This document shows positions 14,351 through 20,958 of a stretch of 44,173 nucleotides of DNA, in pieces; within the stretch, counting starts at the first letter, position 1, and each line of letters starts with the position of its first letter. The notes beneath the pieces are model-generated. The model had not been told where the DNA came from, did not search any database, and saw only the letters and a list, made by a program, of their open reading frames with translations. The position numbers were made by a program, and so were the translations under genes. The stretch comes from a virus: IMG/VR virus record IMGVR_UViG_3300036832_000887, positions 1 to 44,173 of that record; one strand, 5' to 3'.

Positions 14351-14598
14351 TCGGCCGCATCAGACCAGGCGGGCCAGCCTTGGTGAGGGGCATTGGGCAG
14401 ATCAAGCCTGACCGTCGCGTAACGCTGCAGCGATCCCTGGGGCGGCGGGCTGGCAAAGGCCATGAGGCGGCGCTTGAGCCGCGCATAGGTCGCTCGCCGC
14501 GTCAGGCGGGCGATAAACACCATCAGCTCGTCGCCCAAATCGTCAGGCAGCTCGTCAGCCAGCTCGCAGGACAGCTCCTCGATCCGCTCCAGGTTCAT
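14347..14598 (-). CDS. Small protein at the head of the leftward train
   Basis: The 83-residue protein starts at MNLERIEELSCELADELPDD, preceded by GGGAGG at a good distance. An acidic helix is followed by a basic one (RLTRRATYARLKRRLMAF) and a proline-rich end. It is the first gene leftward from the promoter at 14624-14652. Function unknown. Confidence 0.62.
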   Translation of the reverse strand: MNLERIEELSCELADELPDDLGDELMVFIARLTRRATYARLKRRLMAFASPPPQGSLQRYATVRLDLPNAPHQGWPAWSDAAE

Positions 14599-14623
14599 GT
14601 AGGCCTCCCGGTGGAACGAGGAG

Positions 14624-14652
14624 TTTACATTAACCATGCCCGAGGGCGTCAA
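14624..14652 (-). promoter_or_regulatory. Leftward promoter
   Basis: On the minus strand TTGACG (14652-14647) is followed after 17 bases by TGTAAA (14629-14624): a five-of-six -35 and a four-of-six -10. The start would be near 14617, about 20 bases before the ATG at 14598. It probably drives the 14598-13355 genes. Confidence 0.55.
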
Positions 14653-14747
14653 CATCGGTTGTTACAAATGTCGAATGTTGTGCAGTGCGACAGGCGTGCG
14701 ACACATGCATGACGGGAATGTGTCAAAGTGTATGAGAATGTTGGCTT

Positions 14748-14763
14748 TACCTCGTCAGAGGTA
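14748..14763. promoter_or_regulatory. Inverted repeat next to rightward promoter
   Basis: TACCTC and GAGGTA form a perfect 6-bp inverted repeat with a 4-base spacer (GTCA). It ends one base before the 15-bp operator motif and two bases before the -35 at 14765. It is a candidate binding site for a second regulator, either an activator or a repressor. Confidence 0.45.
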
Positions 14764-14793
14764 GTTGGCAACACCCACATACATCGCTATATA
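14764..14793 (+). promoter_or_regulatory. Rightward promoter with operator-like motif, site B
   Basis: TTGGCA (14765-14770), a 17-base spacer and TATATA (14788-14793) form a good promoter for the gene at 14830. The 15-bp motif GTTGGCAACACCCAC occupies 14764-14778 and covers the -35. It differs in one base from the motif at 19824-19838. A protein bound there should block this promoter. Confidence 0.65.
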
Positions 14794-14829
14794 TGAGGGC
14801 ATCAACAACATGAGATTTGGAGACTGACG

Positions 14830-15129
14830 ATGCACGAGAACATCACGAGCGCCGGCTTTGTGGTCTACAACAACGAGGTGATCGTCGGCGTTGGCGCGAC
14901 CTCGGACGAGGCGTGGGGCGATTTTGTCCGCGAGATGGGGCCGGGCGTCACCATCGTCGCTGAGGGCGAGGAGCCGCCAGACGATGGCCGCAATTGGGTG
15001 CGCGAGCGCGACTACAAGATCCGTGCCGCGACGCAAGCGCTGATCGACCAGGTCGCGCGCCAGGGCGGCAATGTCGCCTGGGGCATCGCGCGCGGCATCT
15101 GCTGCACCATGGACGAGCTGGAGGGCTGA
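14830..15129 (+). CDS. Hypothetical protein of short rightward operon
   Basis: The 99-residue protein has GGAG upstream of the ATG. The first 30 residues are beta-like (SAGFVVYNNEVIVGVGATSDEAW), then acidic, then a helical C-terminus with two adjacent cysteines (GIARGICCTMDELEG). Similar small phage proteins beginning with a short 'valuable-signal' strand and D-E-A-W exist, but none is named. It is the first gene after promoter B and would be shut off if site B is a repressor operator. Confidence 0.65.
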   Translation: MHENITSAGFVVYNNEVIVGVGATSDEAWGDFVREMGPGVTIVAEGEEPPDDGRNWVRERDYKIRAATQALIDQVARQGGNVAWGIARGICCTMDELEG

Positions 15130-15178
15130 GCGATCCCTCGACCAAACCCAGCCTCAAGGCCGCGTTGCAGGATCACCT

Positions 15179-15352
15179 ATGGCACATCAATACGAAGAAG
15201 AGTTGACCGACTGTCCTTTCTGCGGTGCCCCAGTTAGATCGCTATGGGTGCCGCAGGGAGGGTGTCTACCGTCTCCCGATTATGTCCTAGTTGCCGACTG
15301 GATCATCCACACCGATTGCTGGGACAAACGAATAGAGGAACACCCGCCCTAG
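15179..15352 (+). CDS. Small zinc-ribbon protein
   Basis: The 57-residue protein starts at MAHQYEEELTDCPFCGAPV. CPFC is followed by single cysteines (GGCLPS, HTDCWD), which could complete a zinc site. It ends at the terminator hairpin. No good Shine-Dalgarno is present, so translation may depend on the gene 50 bases upstream. Confidence 0.6.
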   Translation: MAHQYEEELTDCPFCGAPVRSLWVPQGGCLPSPDYVLVADWIIHTDCWDKRIEEHPP

Positions 15353-15376
15353 GCCCGCCATCGAGCGGGCCTTTTT
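15352..15376 (+). terminator. Rho-independent terminator
   Basis: GGCCCGC and GCGGGCC form a 7-bp GC-only stem with a 6-base loop, followed by TTTTT. It ends the 14830-15352 rightward unit. On the other strand the stem is preceded and followed by A/T bases, so it may also stop leftward transcripts from 15375. Confidence 0.88.
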
Positions 15377-15470
15377 AATCACCAACAAGTTGATAAGCGA
15401 TAACCAGCACGGCGACCGCGCCGAGCGCAAGCAAAGTCGCGATCATCAGGTAGAGCAGCGGCTCGCGCAT
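15375..15470 (-). CDS. 31-residue single-helix membrane protein
   Basis: ATG 15470 overlaps the upstream stop (TGATG). The product MREPLLYLMIATLLALGAVA plus 11 further residues is one membrane helix with a charged N-terminal end and a short polar C-terminus. It is the last gene of the leftward run that comes down from 18362. Size and hydrophobicity fit a small phage membrane peptide; nothing more specific can be said. Confidence 0.55.
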   Translation of the reverse strand: MREPLLYLMIATLLALGAVAVLVIAYQLVGD

Positions 15471-15721
15471 CAATCGGTCGCCATCTTGGCGACCAGCTTG
15501 CGGTGCTCACCCAGCTTGCGATTGCGGTTCATCTTGGGCGCGCCCATCGGCCCGTGGAAATGGATGCCCAGCCGCCCCGCGATCCGCATGGTGCCCGGCC
15601 AGCTCCTGCCCAGGAGGATTGCCGCCTCGCGCATGCTGAGGCCCCTCTCGGCATACCAGCGCAGGCGGACCACCTCTCGGGGCGACCATTGCGGCTGGCG
15701 CGGCTCCCCCCGCTTTGACAC
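15470..15721 (-). CDS. Small helix-turn-helix protein
   Basis: The 83-residue frame starts at GTG 15721, just past the previous stop. An N-terminal W-S-P-R-E-V-V-R-L-R-W-Y-A-E-R-G-L helix is followed by SMREAAILLGRSWPGTMRIAGRLG. This is the layout of sigma-70 region 4 or GcrA-like helix-turn-helix domains. The C-terminus is basic. It may be a regulator, for example of late genes. The helix-turn-helix is visible; the target is unknown. Confidence 0.6.
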   Translation of the reverse strand: MSKRGEPRQPQWSPREVVRLRWYAERGLSMREAAILLGRSWPGTMRIAGRLGIHFHGPMGAPKMNRNRKLGEHRKLVAKMATD

Positions 15722-15722
15722 G

Positions 15723-16025
15723 TCATCGGTGCTTGGAGGAGTGTTTTGGCTCGTAGGCGTGCATCTTGGCACCCTTCATCGAGGGGTGCACCGCCAGACC
15801 GCCCATCCCCGCGCCCAGCCCGTCTGTGGCACCGACTGGAGGCCCGGCCGCCATCGGTGGCGTGCCAATAGGCCCAGCGGACGCGTCTGGCGGGGCAGGA
15901 GTGGGGGGAACGGGTTCGGCCGGTGCACCACCAGCTCCCAGCGCGTTCATCGCGTCAGCGAGGCCCGCAATGCCCTTTGTGTCGGGTTTGCCCTTAGCGG
16001 CGATCCGCCGTTTGCCGCCTCTCAT
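15723..16025 (-). CDS. Low-complexity Ala/Pro/Gly protein
   Basis: The 100-residue protein has a basic start (MRGGKRRIAAKGKPDTKG), a Pro/Ala/Gly linker of about 45 residues and a His/Lys-rich end (MKGAKMHAYEPKHSSKHR). Proteins of this kind often sit near packaging genes in related phages, but the function is unknown. Its ATG overlaps the previous stop (ATGA). Confidence 0.55.
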   Translation of the reverse strand: MRGGKRRIAAKGKPDTKGIAGLADAMNALGAGGAPAEPVPPTPAPPDASAGPIGTPPMAAGPPVGATDGLGAGMGGLAVHPSMKGAKMHAYEPKHSSKHR

Positions 16026-16321
16026 GGCTTCCTCGCGCTGGCCGGCTTGCCGGTGTCGTACATGTATTTGGCCGCCGAGCTGTCGCAGGCCAGACCGCCC
16101 TCGCCTTCCAGGCTGCGGTCATTGGGCCGGGGCCGGCCATCCATCTTTTGGCCCATCGATTGGCCGCCGGCCTGGCGCGAGCTGCGCCACCCGAGCATGC
16201 CCTCCTTGTAGCCGTCGCCTGATGTTGGCCGATTGTTGGACGAACTGTTGCCGGCAGAGCCGCCGCCGACATTGCCGCGCGACCGGGTTGCCCGGTGCGG
16301 GAAGAGACCGCTCGATTTCAT
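16022..16321 (-). CDS. Gly/Ser/Asn-rich small protein
   Basis: The 99-residue protein starts at MKSSGLFPHRATRSRGNVGG after AGAGG. It is rich in Gly, Ser, Asn and Arg and ends in SAAKYMYDTGKPASARKP. It is likely disordered. It is adjacent to, and probably co-translated with, another low-complexity protein. No family is recognised. Confidence 0.55.
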   Translation of the reverse strand: MKSSGLFPHRATRSRGNVGGGSAGNSSSNNRPTSGDGYKEGMLGWRSSRQAGGQSMGQKMDGRPRPNDRSLEGEGGLACDSSAAKYMYDTGKPASARKP

Positions 16322-16539
16322 GGGGATGCCTCTGCAAAGCTGGGCCCATGGGCCGGATCGAGGCGCTGGCGGCACTGGCCGCATATCACAACGCTACGCT
16401 CGGCTGCATCAGGTGGCAACCGGCAACGTTGGCAACTCTTCCAGTACCGGCCGTGCGGACATGTCAGGTTGCGTTGGTCGCGGAAGCCCTCGATGCGCGG
16501 CTCGGGCAGCCTGAGCTGGTTGAGCCTGGTCGTGATCAT
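16318..16539 (-). CDS. Small zinc-ribbon protein
   Basis: The 73-residue protein has LTCPHGRYWKSCQRCRLPPD and a later I-C-G-Q-C-R, giving a likely four-cysteine zinc site. A basic N-terminus (MITTRLNQLRLPEPRIEGF) precedes it. Four-base overlaps occur at both ends. Confidence 0.6.
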   Translation of the reverse strand: MITTRLNQLRLPEPRIEGFRDQRNLTCPHGRYWKSCQRCRLPPDAAERSVVICGQCRQRLDPAHGPSFAEASP

Positions 16540-16814
16540 GGCCGCTTCCCCGCCAGTGCCTCACTGACGCGGCCCTGGTTGACGCCGAGCGCCTGTCCGA
16601 TAGCGCAGTAATCCAGCCCAGGATTGGCGCTGGCATAAGCCTGGATGACTGATCGTCCTGGCGACCGGCGGCGGGGGGCCGTGCGATGCACTGGCTTCCG
16701 ATTGTGCAGCTCGACCACGAGCTGGCGGATGCGGTGAGCGACCAGGGCGTGCCCCTGCTCATCGAGGAACTGGGCGATCTCCAGCAGCTCGCTGCGGACC
16801 TCTGGCTTGGTCAT
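16536..16814 (-). CDS. Small DNA-binding (helix-turn-helix) protein
   Basis: In this 92-residue protein the last 40 residues read like a helix-turn-helix (SVIQAYASANPGLDYCAIGQ, then ALGVNQGRVSEALAGKRP), with a typical G-V-N-Q-G-R-V-S-E recognition helix. The N-terminal half is a separate helical region. It may be a regulator of the early or replication genes. It overlaps both neighbours by four bases. Confidence 0.6.
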   Translation of the reverse strand: MTKPEVRSELLEIAQFLDEQGHALVAHRIRQLVVELHNRKPVHRTAPRRRSPGRSVIQAYASANPGLDYCAIGQALGVNQGRVSEALAGKRP

Positions 16815-17065
16815 GGCCGCAGCGCCTCGTAGGTGCGGTCATGGCGCAGGTCGTAGCTCTGCTCGTCGCCAAAGAGACCGTCCCGCCGACCGCGCACCCA
16901 ACCGTTGCGGATCAGCAGCTCGGCGGTGTTGATCGGCACGGTCGTGCCGTCCTGCAGCGAGTAGCGCGGCTGGGTGTCGCCGACGACATAGGTCTTCATC
17001 AGCGGCGAGCGCGCGATCCGCTTGAGCCAATCGGCCTGGGCATGGGTCGGCTTGTGCGTCTTCAT
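16811..17065 (-). CDS. Hypothetical protein
   Basis: The 84-residue protein has a basic helix at the start (HAQADWLKRIARSPLMKTYVV), followed by a region resembling a winged or beta-strand fold (NTAELLIRNGWVRGRRDGLF) in which residues N-T-A-E-L-L-I-R-N-G-W are often seen in small phage proteins. No name is assigned. It is the gene between a DNA-binding protein and the DUF6456-like gene. Confidence 0.55.
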   Translation of the reverse strand: MKTHKPTHAQADWLKRIARSPLMKTYVVGDTQPRYSLQDGTTVPINTAELLIRNGWVRGRRDGLFGDEQSYDLRHDRTYEALRP

Positions 17066-17069
17066 GGGA

Positions 17070-17555
17070 TCACCTCAGCTCGTAGTGATCTGCCAACGTG
17101 TCCAAACCAAGCTTGACGATGCCGGCGATCTCCTGGCGGTTCTTGCCCATCAAGCGGGCCAGCTCGCTGATGCTGACATCGCCGCCGCCCGGCTGCCCGA
17201 CGCAGATCGGCAGCGTGTAGCGCCAGAGCGGCCCCAGGGCATTGACCGCACCCTGGTAGCGGCCGACAGCGGCGAGGCGAGCCTCGGCATAGAACCAGCC
17301 CGAGAAGCCACCCGAGCCGGCCTGATCGCGCGCCCCCTGGACACCCAATTCAAAATCGATGCGCAGGTGCTCGCCGCCATCGTACTGGCGGGTATCAATC
17401 GCCCCGTCGCGCAGCAGCCGCTCCAGGGTCGTCAGGCTGCGGTACATGCGCAGACCGGCCCTGGCTGGCTCGGCCTCGGTGCCGATGGCCGGCGCGCTGA
17501 TGTACGCGCTGCGGCGGTGCCGCTCGGGTGTTGGCGCGTTGAGGTCAGCGCTCAT
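17070..17555 (-). CDS. DUF6456-like putative DNA-binding protein
   Basis: In this 161-residue protein residues 45-160 resemble the alphaproteobacterial DUF6456 domain: LERLLRDGAIDTRQYDGGEHLR, a middle L-G-P-L-W-R-Y-T-L-P-I-C, and a closing helix G-L-D-T-L-A-D-H-Y. The last part (SELARLMGKNRQEIAGIVK) looks like a helix-turn-helix. This family is almost restricted to alphaproteobacteria and their phages, which supports the host inference. Its precise role is unknown. The family name is from pattern recall. Confidence 0.55.
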   Translation of the reverse strand: MSADLNAPTPERHRRSAYISAPAIGTEAEPARAGLRMYRSLTTLERLLRDGAIDTRQYDGGEHLRIDFELGVQGARDQAGSGGFSGWFYAEARLAAVGRYQGAVNALGPLWRYTLPICVGQPGGGDVSISELARLMGKNRQEIAGIVKLGLDTLADHYELR

Positions 17556-17856
17556 CGTCGTAGCCCTGGATCGCGGCGTTGTCGGGATCGACCGGGTCGC
17601 CGATGATGTCGGCCTCGGCGCGCGCCAGATCGGCGGCGTGGATGGTCAGCTTGGCCTTGGGCGGCGGTGCCGGCGGGTGCCAGCGATGCAGCGCGGTCAG
17701 CGCCCAGTCGATCCGCTGGCGCTCGACCGTGAGCGCGCGGTGCGCTTCGCTCATCGTGCCGCCGGCCGCCATGTAGGTCGGGAAATTCGCGTAGCCTTCA
17801 CGGCGCGCCCAGGCATCGAGCGCGCGGTCGTCGTTGTGCTCCTCAGGCGTTGGCAT
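17545..17856 (-). CDS. Hypothetical protein
   Basis: The 103-residue protein starts at MPTPEEHNDDRALDAWARRE. A helical middle (MSEAHRALTVERQRIDWALT) is followed by a proline-rich stretch and an acidic end. It overlaps the next gene by 11 bases. No domain is recognised. Confidence 0.55.
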   Translation of the reverse strand: MPTPEEHNDDRALDAWARREGYANFPTYMAAGGTMSEAHRALTVERQRIDWALTALHRWHPPAPPPKAKLTIHAADLARAEADIIGDPVDPDNAAIQGYDDER

Positions 17857-17861
17857 GGGCG

Positions 17862-18362
17862 TCACTCCGCTGCTGGTGGGACGGCGCGCTTGAAGGTGCC
17901 GACCCGGTTGGGGGAGGAGTTCTGGGCGTAGCACCACGCGAGGAACGCGGTGATCTTCTCGCGACCGGCCTCGACCGCGTCGAGATAGGCATCCCAACTC
18001 GGGTAGCCTCGGTGCTTGATCCACGCCGCTCGCTGCGCTTGGACGACCGGGTCGGCGCGGGGGTCTTCGCGAGGCTTGCCCCGCCTCTTGTCCCGCGCCC
18101 GCCTGTTCGCCTCGTCCATCGCCCGCTTTCTGGCGGCATGGCGCAGGGTCGCCTCATAGACCATCGGCTCATCAAACCATTCGCCCCTGAGGTCGCCCTC
18201 CCAGGTGTGAATATCGTCCTGCACGCCAAGCCAAACTCGACGCCATGCATAGACATCCGCGTGATACGCCCACTTTTCATCAGCGGTGAGCTGGCTATAG
18301 GGTTTCTTTCTTCCGCCCGGCCGGGGTGGATCACTTGGTGGGGGAAGCCGAGTGATTGCCAT
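17862..18362 (-). CDS. Hypothetical charged helical protein
   Basis: The 166-residue protein starts at MAITRLPPPSDPPRPGGRKK. It is rich in Arg, Asp and Trp, with long helices (YHADVYAWRRVWLGVQDD, TLRHAARKRAMDEANRRARD) and a C-terminal WDAYLDAVEAGREKITAFLAW. No family is recognised. Its position directly after the replication gene suggests a replication or early role. Confidence 0.6.
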   Translation of the reverse strand: MAITRLPPPSDPPRPGGRKKPYSQLTADEKWAYHADVYAWRRVWLGVQDDIHTWEGDLRGEWFDEPMVYEATLRHAARKRAMDEANRRARDKRRGKPREDPRADPVVQAQRAAWIKHRGYPSWDAYLDAVEAGREKITAFLAWCYAQNSSPNRVGTFKRAVPPAAE

Positions 18363-18364
18363 TA

Positions 18365-19111
18365 CTATCCTCCCTGGAGCATGTGTTGTCGCGCTCTCAG
18401 ACGAGATGCCTCCTTCTCTTCCGGTGATACTTCTGCGCCATTTGCCTGGGCGAGTAGGTCGGCTGGCTGGTCTTCCCAGCGGCGCTGATGCAGCCAAGTC
18501 GCTGGATTGCACCAGTTGTGCTCTAGGGGTTTGGCCGTGATGTAGCGGCGCACGCCCTCGATCAGCTCGGCCAGCGAGGCTGAACGGCGGGCGATGGCGA
18601 ATTTCTGCTCGGCCGCGCCCTTGCCGACCTTGTGCGGATAGGCGAGCCACCATTCGGCGAACTCGGCCTTCAACGCCGCGCCATTCCCCCTGGGGGGTGT
18701 AGGGGGGTTCTTTTCTTCTGATCTTTCTATTGACGGTTCTTTATGTGACGCGGTGATCACATCCCTTGTGACGCTGGCGTCACATCCTTTGTGATCCTCC
18801 GTCACATGGATGTGATCCTCCGTCACATAGGGTTGTGAGGTTTGATCACATGGTAGGGAGTAGAGGTTCGACATCTTCCCGCCATGCTCAGCGGTGCGCT
18901 GCCGCAGGCGGATCAACCCGGCCGCCTCAAGGGCCTTGAGGGTTCGGTTGATGGTCTCCCGCGACGCGCCGCAGGCCTCGGCGATGCGGCGTTGCGAGGG
19001 CCAGCACTCATTCTCCTCGGACGCATGATGCGCCAGCTTGATCAGCACCAGCTTGGCGAGCGGTGATGGGCACACTTGGTCGAGCGCCCAGGCGACGGCA
19101 CGTATGCTCAT
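18365..19111 (-). CDS. Replication initiator, O-like, with iterons in its coding sequence
   Basis: In this 248-residue protein residues 1-90 form a winged helix (WPSQRRIAEACGASRETINR and the following ALEAAGLIRLRQR), as in helix-turn-helix replication proteins. A Thr/Asp/His-rich linker (about 90-135) is encoded by the iteron array. The C-terminus has F-A-E-W-W-L-A-Y-P-H-K-V-G-K-G-A-A-E, as in O/DnaT-like replication proteins. In lambda, O binds iterons inside its own gene and recruits the helicase system. The same design is seen here. No helicase or helicase loader is evident, so host DnaB recruitment is inferred. The layout also fits a plain transcription regulator, which is less likely. 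Confidence 0.72.
   Translation of the reverse strand: MSIRAVAWALDQVCPSPLAKLVLIKLAHHASEENECWPSQRRIAEACGASRETINRTLKALEAAGLIRLRQRTAEHGGKMSNLYSLPCDQTSQPYVTEDHIHVTEDHKGCDASVTRDVITASHKEPSIERSEEKNPPTPPRGNGAALKAEFAEWWLAYPHKVGKGAAEQKFAIARRSASLAELIEGVRRYITAKPLEHNWCNPATWLHQRRWEDQPADLLAQANGAEVSPEEKEASRLRARQHMLQGG
18744..18851. other. Iteron array, candidate replication origin
   Basis: Five copies of an imperfect palindrome TGTGA-N(8-9)-TCACAT begin at 18744, 18767, 18790, 18811 and 18834 (spacing 23, 23, 21, 23 bp). Copies three and four are identical (TGTGATCCTCCGTCACAT). They sit inside the O-like gene, next to a pyrimidine/T-rich stretch (18708-18743) that could be the unwinding site. This is the lambdoid arrangement. 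Confidence 0.75.
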
Positions 19112-19302
19112 GCCGCCCTCCGACGCCCGAGCTGCCGGTGGGCATGCGCCAGGGCGCGCACGACGGTCTCGGCGTCGAGCTGGTGCGGCCTTGGGTTGAT
19201 GATGTCGACCGCCTCCAGCATCTGGCGATGGGTGAGGCCCAGCTCGCGCCAGTAGACGTATTGCTCGATAGCCAGCACGTAGCTGTCGGGCGGATCGGCC
19301 AT
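19108..19302 (-). CDS. Small helical protein upstream of replication gene
   Basis: The 64-residue protein starts at MADPPDSYVLAIEQYVYWRE. One helical region (GLTHRQMLEAVDIINPRPHQ) and a basic C-terminus are visible. It overlaps the O-like gene start by four bases (ATGA) and follows the nuclease gene by one base. No family is recognised. Confidence 0.6.
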   Translation of the reverse strand: MADPPDSYVLAIEQYVYWRELGLTHRQMLEAVDIINPRPHQLDAETVVRALAHAHRQLGRRRAA

Positions 19303-19303
19303 C

Positions 19304-19747
19304 TCACGCCGCCCGGCCGACGCGTTGTTCGGCGTCTCGCCAATCGGCTGGCAGCCGGCCCCAGGCCTTGAGCAGCTCGCGCGCCTGCGGCCAGGACTGG
19401 ACGACGGCATAGCGTACGCCCAGTTCGGCGCAGCGCTGGCGGAAGGCCTTCTGCGCGTCACTGAGCTGACCGGCGCGCGTCTTGTCGAAGAGCCGCTTGC
19501 TCTCGGCGCGCTTTAGCTCGATGCAACCGCAGCCGCCGTCCCACAGGACGAGCAGATCAGGCGCGCCGGGGAGAAGCTGTCCATCGAGCTTAAGCTGATG
19601 GACGACGCGCGCCGCCAGGGTCCGCTCGGCGGGCGTGCGGGCAGGGATAAAGATGCCATTCGGGCTGGGCACGACGATGGCGTCGAGCGGCGCGAACTGT
19701 AATCGGGTTGTAATCTCCCGTTGGAGAATGCGCTCGGCCTGACGCAC
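19304..19747 (-). CDS. VRR-NUC-type nuclease
   Basis: In this 147-residue protein, with a GTG start after GGGGAGG, the core has the PD-(D/E)xK signature. It comprises P-G-A-P-D-L-L-V-L-W, then about 10 residues later I-E-L-K-R, then a helix Q-L-S-D-A-Q-K-A-F-R and a strand R-Y-A-V-V-Q-S. These are the motifs of VRR-NUC nucleases, used in Holliday-junction or structure-specific cleavage. It is the first gene of the leftward early operon. It probably helps resolve recombination or replication intermediates together with the ERF and YqaJ proteins. Confidence 0.78.
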   Translation of the reverse strand: MRQAERILQREITTRLQFAPLDAIVVPSPNGIFIPARTPAERTLAARVVHQLKLDGQLLPGAPDLLVLWDGGCGCIELKRAESKRLFDKTRAGQLSDAQKAFRQRCAELGVRYAVVQSWPQARELLKAWGRLPADWRDAEQRVGRAA

Positions 19748-19860
19748 GCCCGTGCCCCTCCCCTGGAGTTGTCATACCTGCTTTGCTTTATCGTTATGCG
19801 ATAGTGTGCAACTTGAATGGTTTGTGGGTGTTACCAACATATCCTTGCGCGAGGAGCCAG
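19748..19860. other. Control region upstream of nuclease gene
   Basis: This is a 113-base non-coding gap. It contains site C (19824-19838), an inverted repeat TATCG-TTATG-CGATA (19788-19802), and AT-rich sequence. A leftward promoter is likely; TTGCAC and TTCAAG boxes with weak -10s can be drawn, but none is convincing. Confidence 0.45.
19824..19838 (-). promoter_or_regulatory. Operator-like motif, site C
   Basis: On the minus strand it reads GTTGGTAACACCCAC, one base different from site B. It lies 77 bases upstream of the leftward nuclease gene and downstream of the cro-like gene. Its position fits control of the leftward early operon. Confidence 0.55.
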
Positions 19861-20094
19861 TTATGCGGTAACGCGGTCGTGAATTTTGGTCTTTTTTGGC
19901 GCAGGCCACAGGTCGGGCCGGATCTCGTGCAGAGGGATATCAAGGGCTTCCGCAATGACCCGCGCATGATGCGGCGGGATCAGCGCGCGCCGGGTCCGCT
20001 TAAACCCGCACACGGTAGACCAGTGGACGCCGAGCAATTCGGCGAGCTTGCCGATGCCGCCGGCCCGGTCGGCGATCTCATCAATTGTCAACAT
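19861..20094 (-). CDS. YdaS/Cro-like regulator
   Basis: The 77-residue protein starts at MLTIDEIADRAGGIGKLAEL. Residues 13-65 match the YdaS/Cro-type helix-turn-helix: G-G-I-G-K-L-A-E-L-L-G-V, S-T-V-C-G-F-K-R, I-P-P-x-x-A-x-x-I-A, and the closing E-I-R-P-D-L-W-P that marks this family. It is transcribed away from the repressor gene and shares the control region with it. It probably acts as the Cro-like lytic switch protein. Family and arrangement are firm; the exact role is inferred. Confidence 0.8.
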   Translation of the reverse strand: MLTIDEIADRAGGIGKLAELLGVHWSTVCGFKRTRRALIPPHHARVIAEALDIPLHEIRPDLWPAPKKTKIHDRVTA

Positions 20095-20103
20095 GTCACA
20101 TAT

Positions 20104-20126
20104 CGTTGGTTCGACCCACACCAACG
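20104..20126. promoter_or_regulatory. Switch operator (includes operator-like motif, site D)
   Basis: CGTTGGT and ACCAACG form a perfect 7-bp inverted repeat with a 9-base spacer. The first 15 bases after the C (20105-20119, GTTGGTTCGACCCAC) fit the seven-site motif. It sits between the divergent cro-like and repressor genes, only 10 bases from the cro-like start. A leftward -35 TTGACG lies just to the right. Confidence 0.65.
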
Positions 20127-20169
20127 TCAAGCCAAAACTTGGGTCAACTAGAGGAGGAGCGCACAAACC

Positions 20170-20733
20170 GTGCACGCCGGAAATGAGGACCGCAAATACG
20201 CCATCACCGACAAAGAGCTAAGTGAGTACGCCAAACCGGAGCACCTTTCTGATGACGATATGCCGCTGGATCTCGCGCTAAACGATGATCCCAACCTGCG
20301 GTTGCGGATCGGTCGCTATCTAGGCGGTGTGCGGAAACTGAAAAAAATCAGCCAGGAACAGGCGGCCAAAGACCTGAGTATGAGCCGGCCGCACCTCAGC
20401 AATATCGAGCAGGGCCGCAGCCGCACGGGCTGGAAGGGTCTGCGGCATATGGCGCGCTACTACGGCTATGGCGTCCGCGCGCTGATCGAGGAGGTCGCGG
20501 CGATGGTGCCGGCGGGTCAGCCAATACTGACCCGAGAGCCACCAGGCGCAGCCGCAGCCCCCGAGGCTGAACTCGCGCAAACGATAAGGGATGTTATGCC
20601 CAAAACGCCGACAGCGGATGACGCCTTTCTGATGGGGCTAATGCTCCTGCTTGACGCCGAGGATCGCGCCGTGATCAAGCGGCAAATCCTCGAACTTGTT
20701 CAGGCCCGTATAAGGCGCGCTGCCAGCACGTAA
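20170..20733 (+). CDS. Xre/CI-type repressor
   Basis: The 187-residue protein starts at GTG after GGAGGAG. Residues 42-110 form a classical HTH_3 domain (I-G-R-Y-L-G-G-V-R-K-L-K-K, SQEQAAKDLSMSRPHLSNIE, Q-G-R-S-R). The C-terminal part has no S24 peptidase motifs, so it should not be cleaved in the SOS manner; a short helical region (DDAFLMGLMLLLDAEDRAVI) may give dimerisation. It is divergent from the cro-like gene around the switch operator. It is the obvious candidate for the immunity repressor that binds the seven-site motif. Confidence 0.75.
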   Translation: MHAGNEDRKYAITDKELSEYAKPEHLSDDDMPLDLALNDDPNLRLRIGRYLGGVRKLKKISQEQAAKDLSMSRPHLSNIEQGRSRTGWKGLRHMARYYGYGVRALIEEVAAMVPAGQPILTREPPGAAAAPEAELAQTIRDVMPKTPTADDAFLMGLMLLLDAEDRAVIKRQILELVQARIRRAAST

Positions 20734-20814
20734 GAAAAATGTTGCTGACAGGGCTTGACGCCGCCCCTGTGGGTAGCGGCATCATGACGCATGCCCAACA
20801 CCGGGGAGGGCGGC

Positions 20815-20958
20815 ATGCATCGGCCAGGTCTTGCAAATCTCATACTCAACCTGCGGGCGACAAAACGCCCGGTCGCTAATGGCGTTTTTAGTCTTGAGGT
20901 CTGGTCTCTCGCCCTGCTGCTCTGGGTGATCATCGCCCTGGTGTGGAACGCACTATGA
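20815..20958 (+). CDS. 47-residue membrane protein
   Basis: The ATG is preceded by GGGGAGGG. A basic first half (MHRPGLANLILNLRATKRPV) is followed by one membrane helix of about 17 residues (W-S-L-A-L-L-L-W-V-I-I-A-L-V-W). Its TGA overlaps the ATG of the ERF gene (ATGA). It is the first gene of the rightward recombination operon. Function unknown. Confidence 0.6.
   Translation: MHRPGLANLILNLRATKRPVANGVFSLEVWSLALLLWVIIALVWNAL

Noticed and set aside
14599-14829. Additional small genes in the divergent gap
   Set aside because: Short frames exist, but none has a ribosome site or a protein-like composition. The sequence is explained by two promoters and operator repeats.
20170-20733. Repressor cleavable in the SOS response
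   Set aside because: No S24 peptidase Ser/Lys motifs are visible in the C-terminal half, so LexA/CI-type self-cleavage is not supported.
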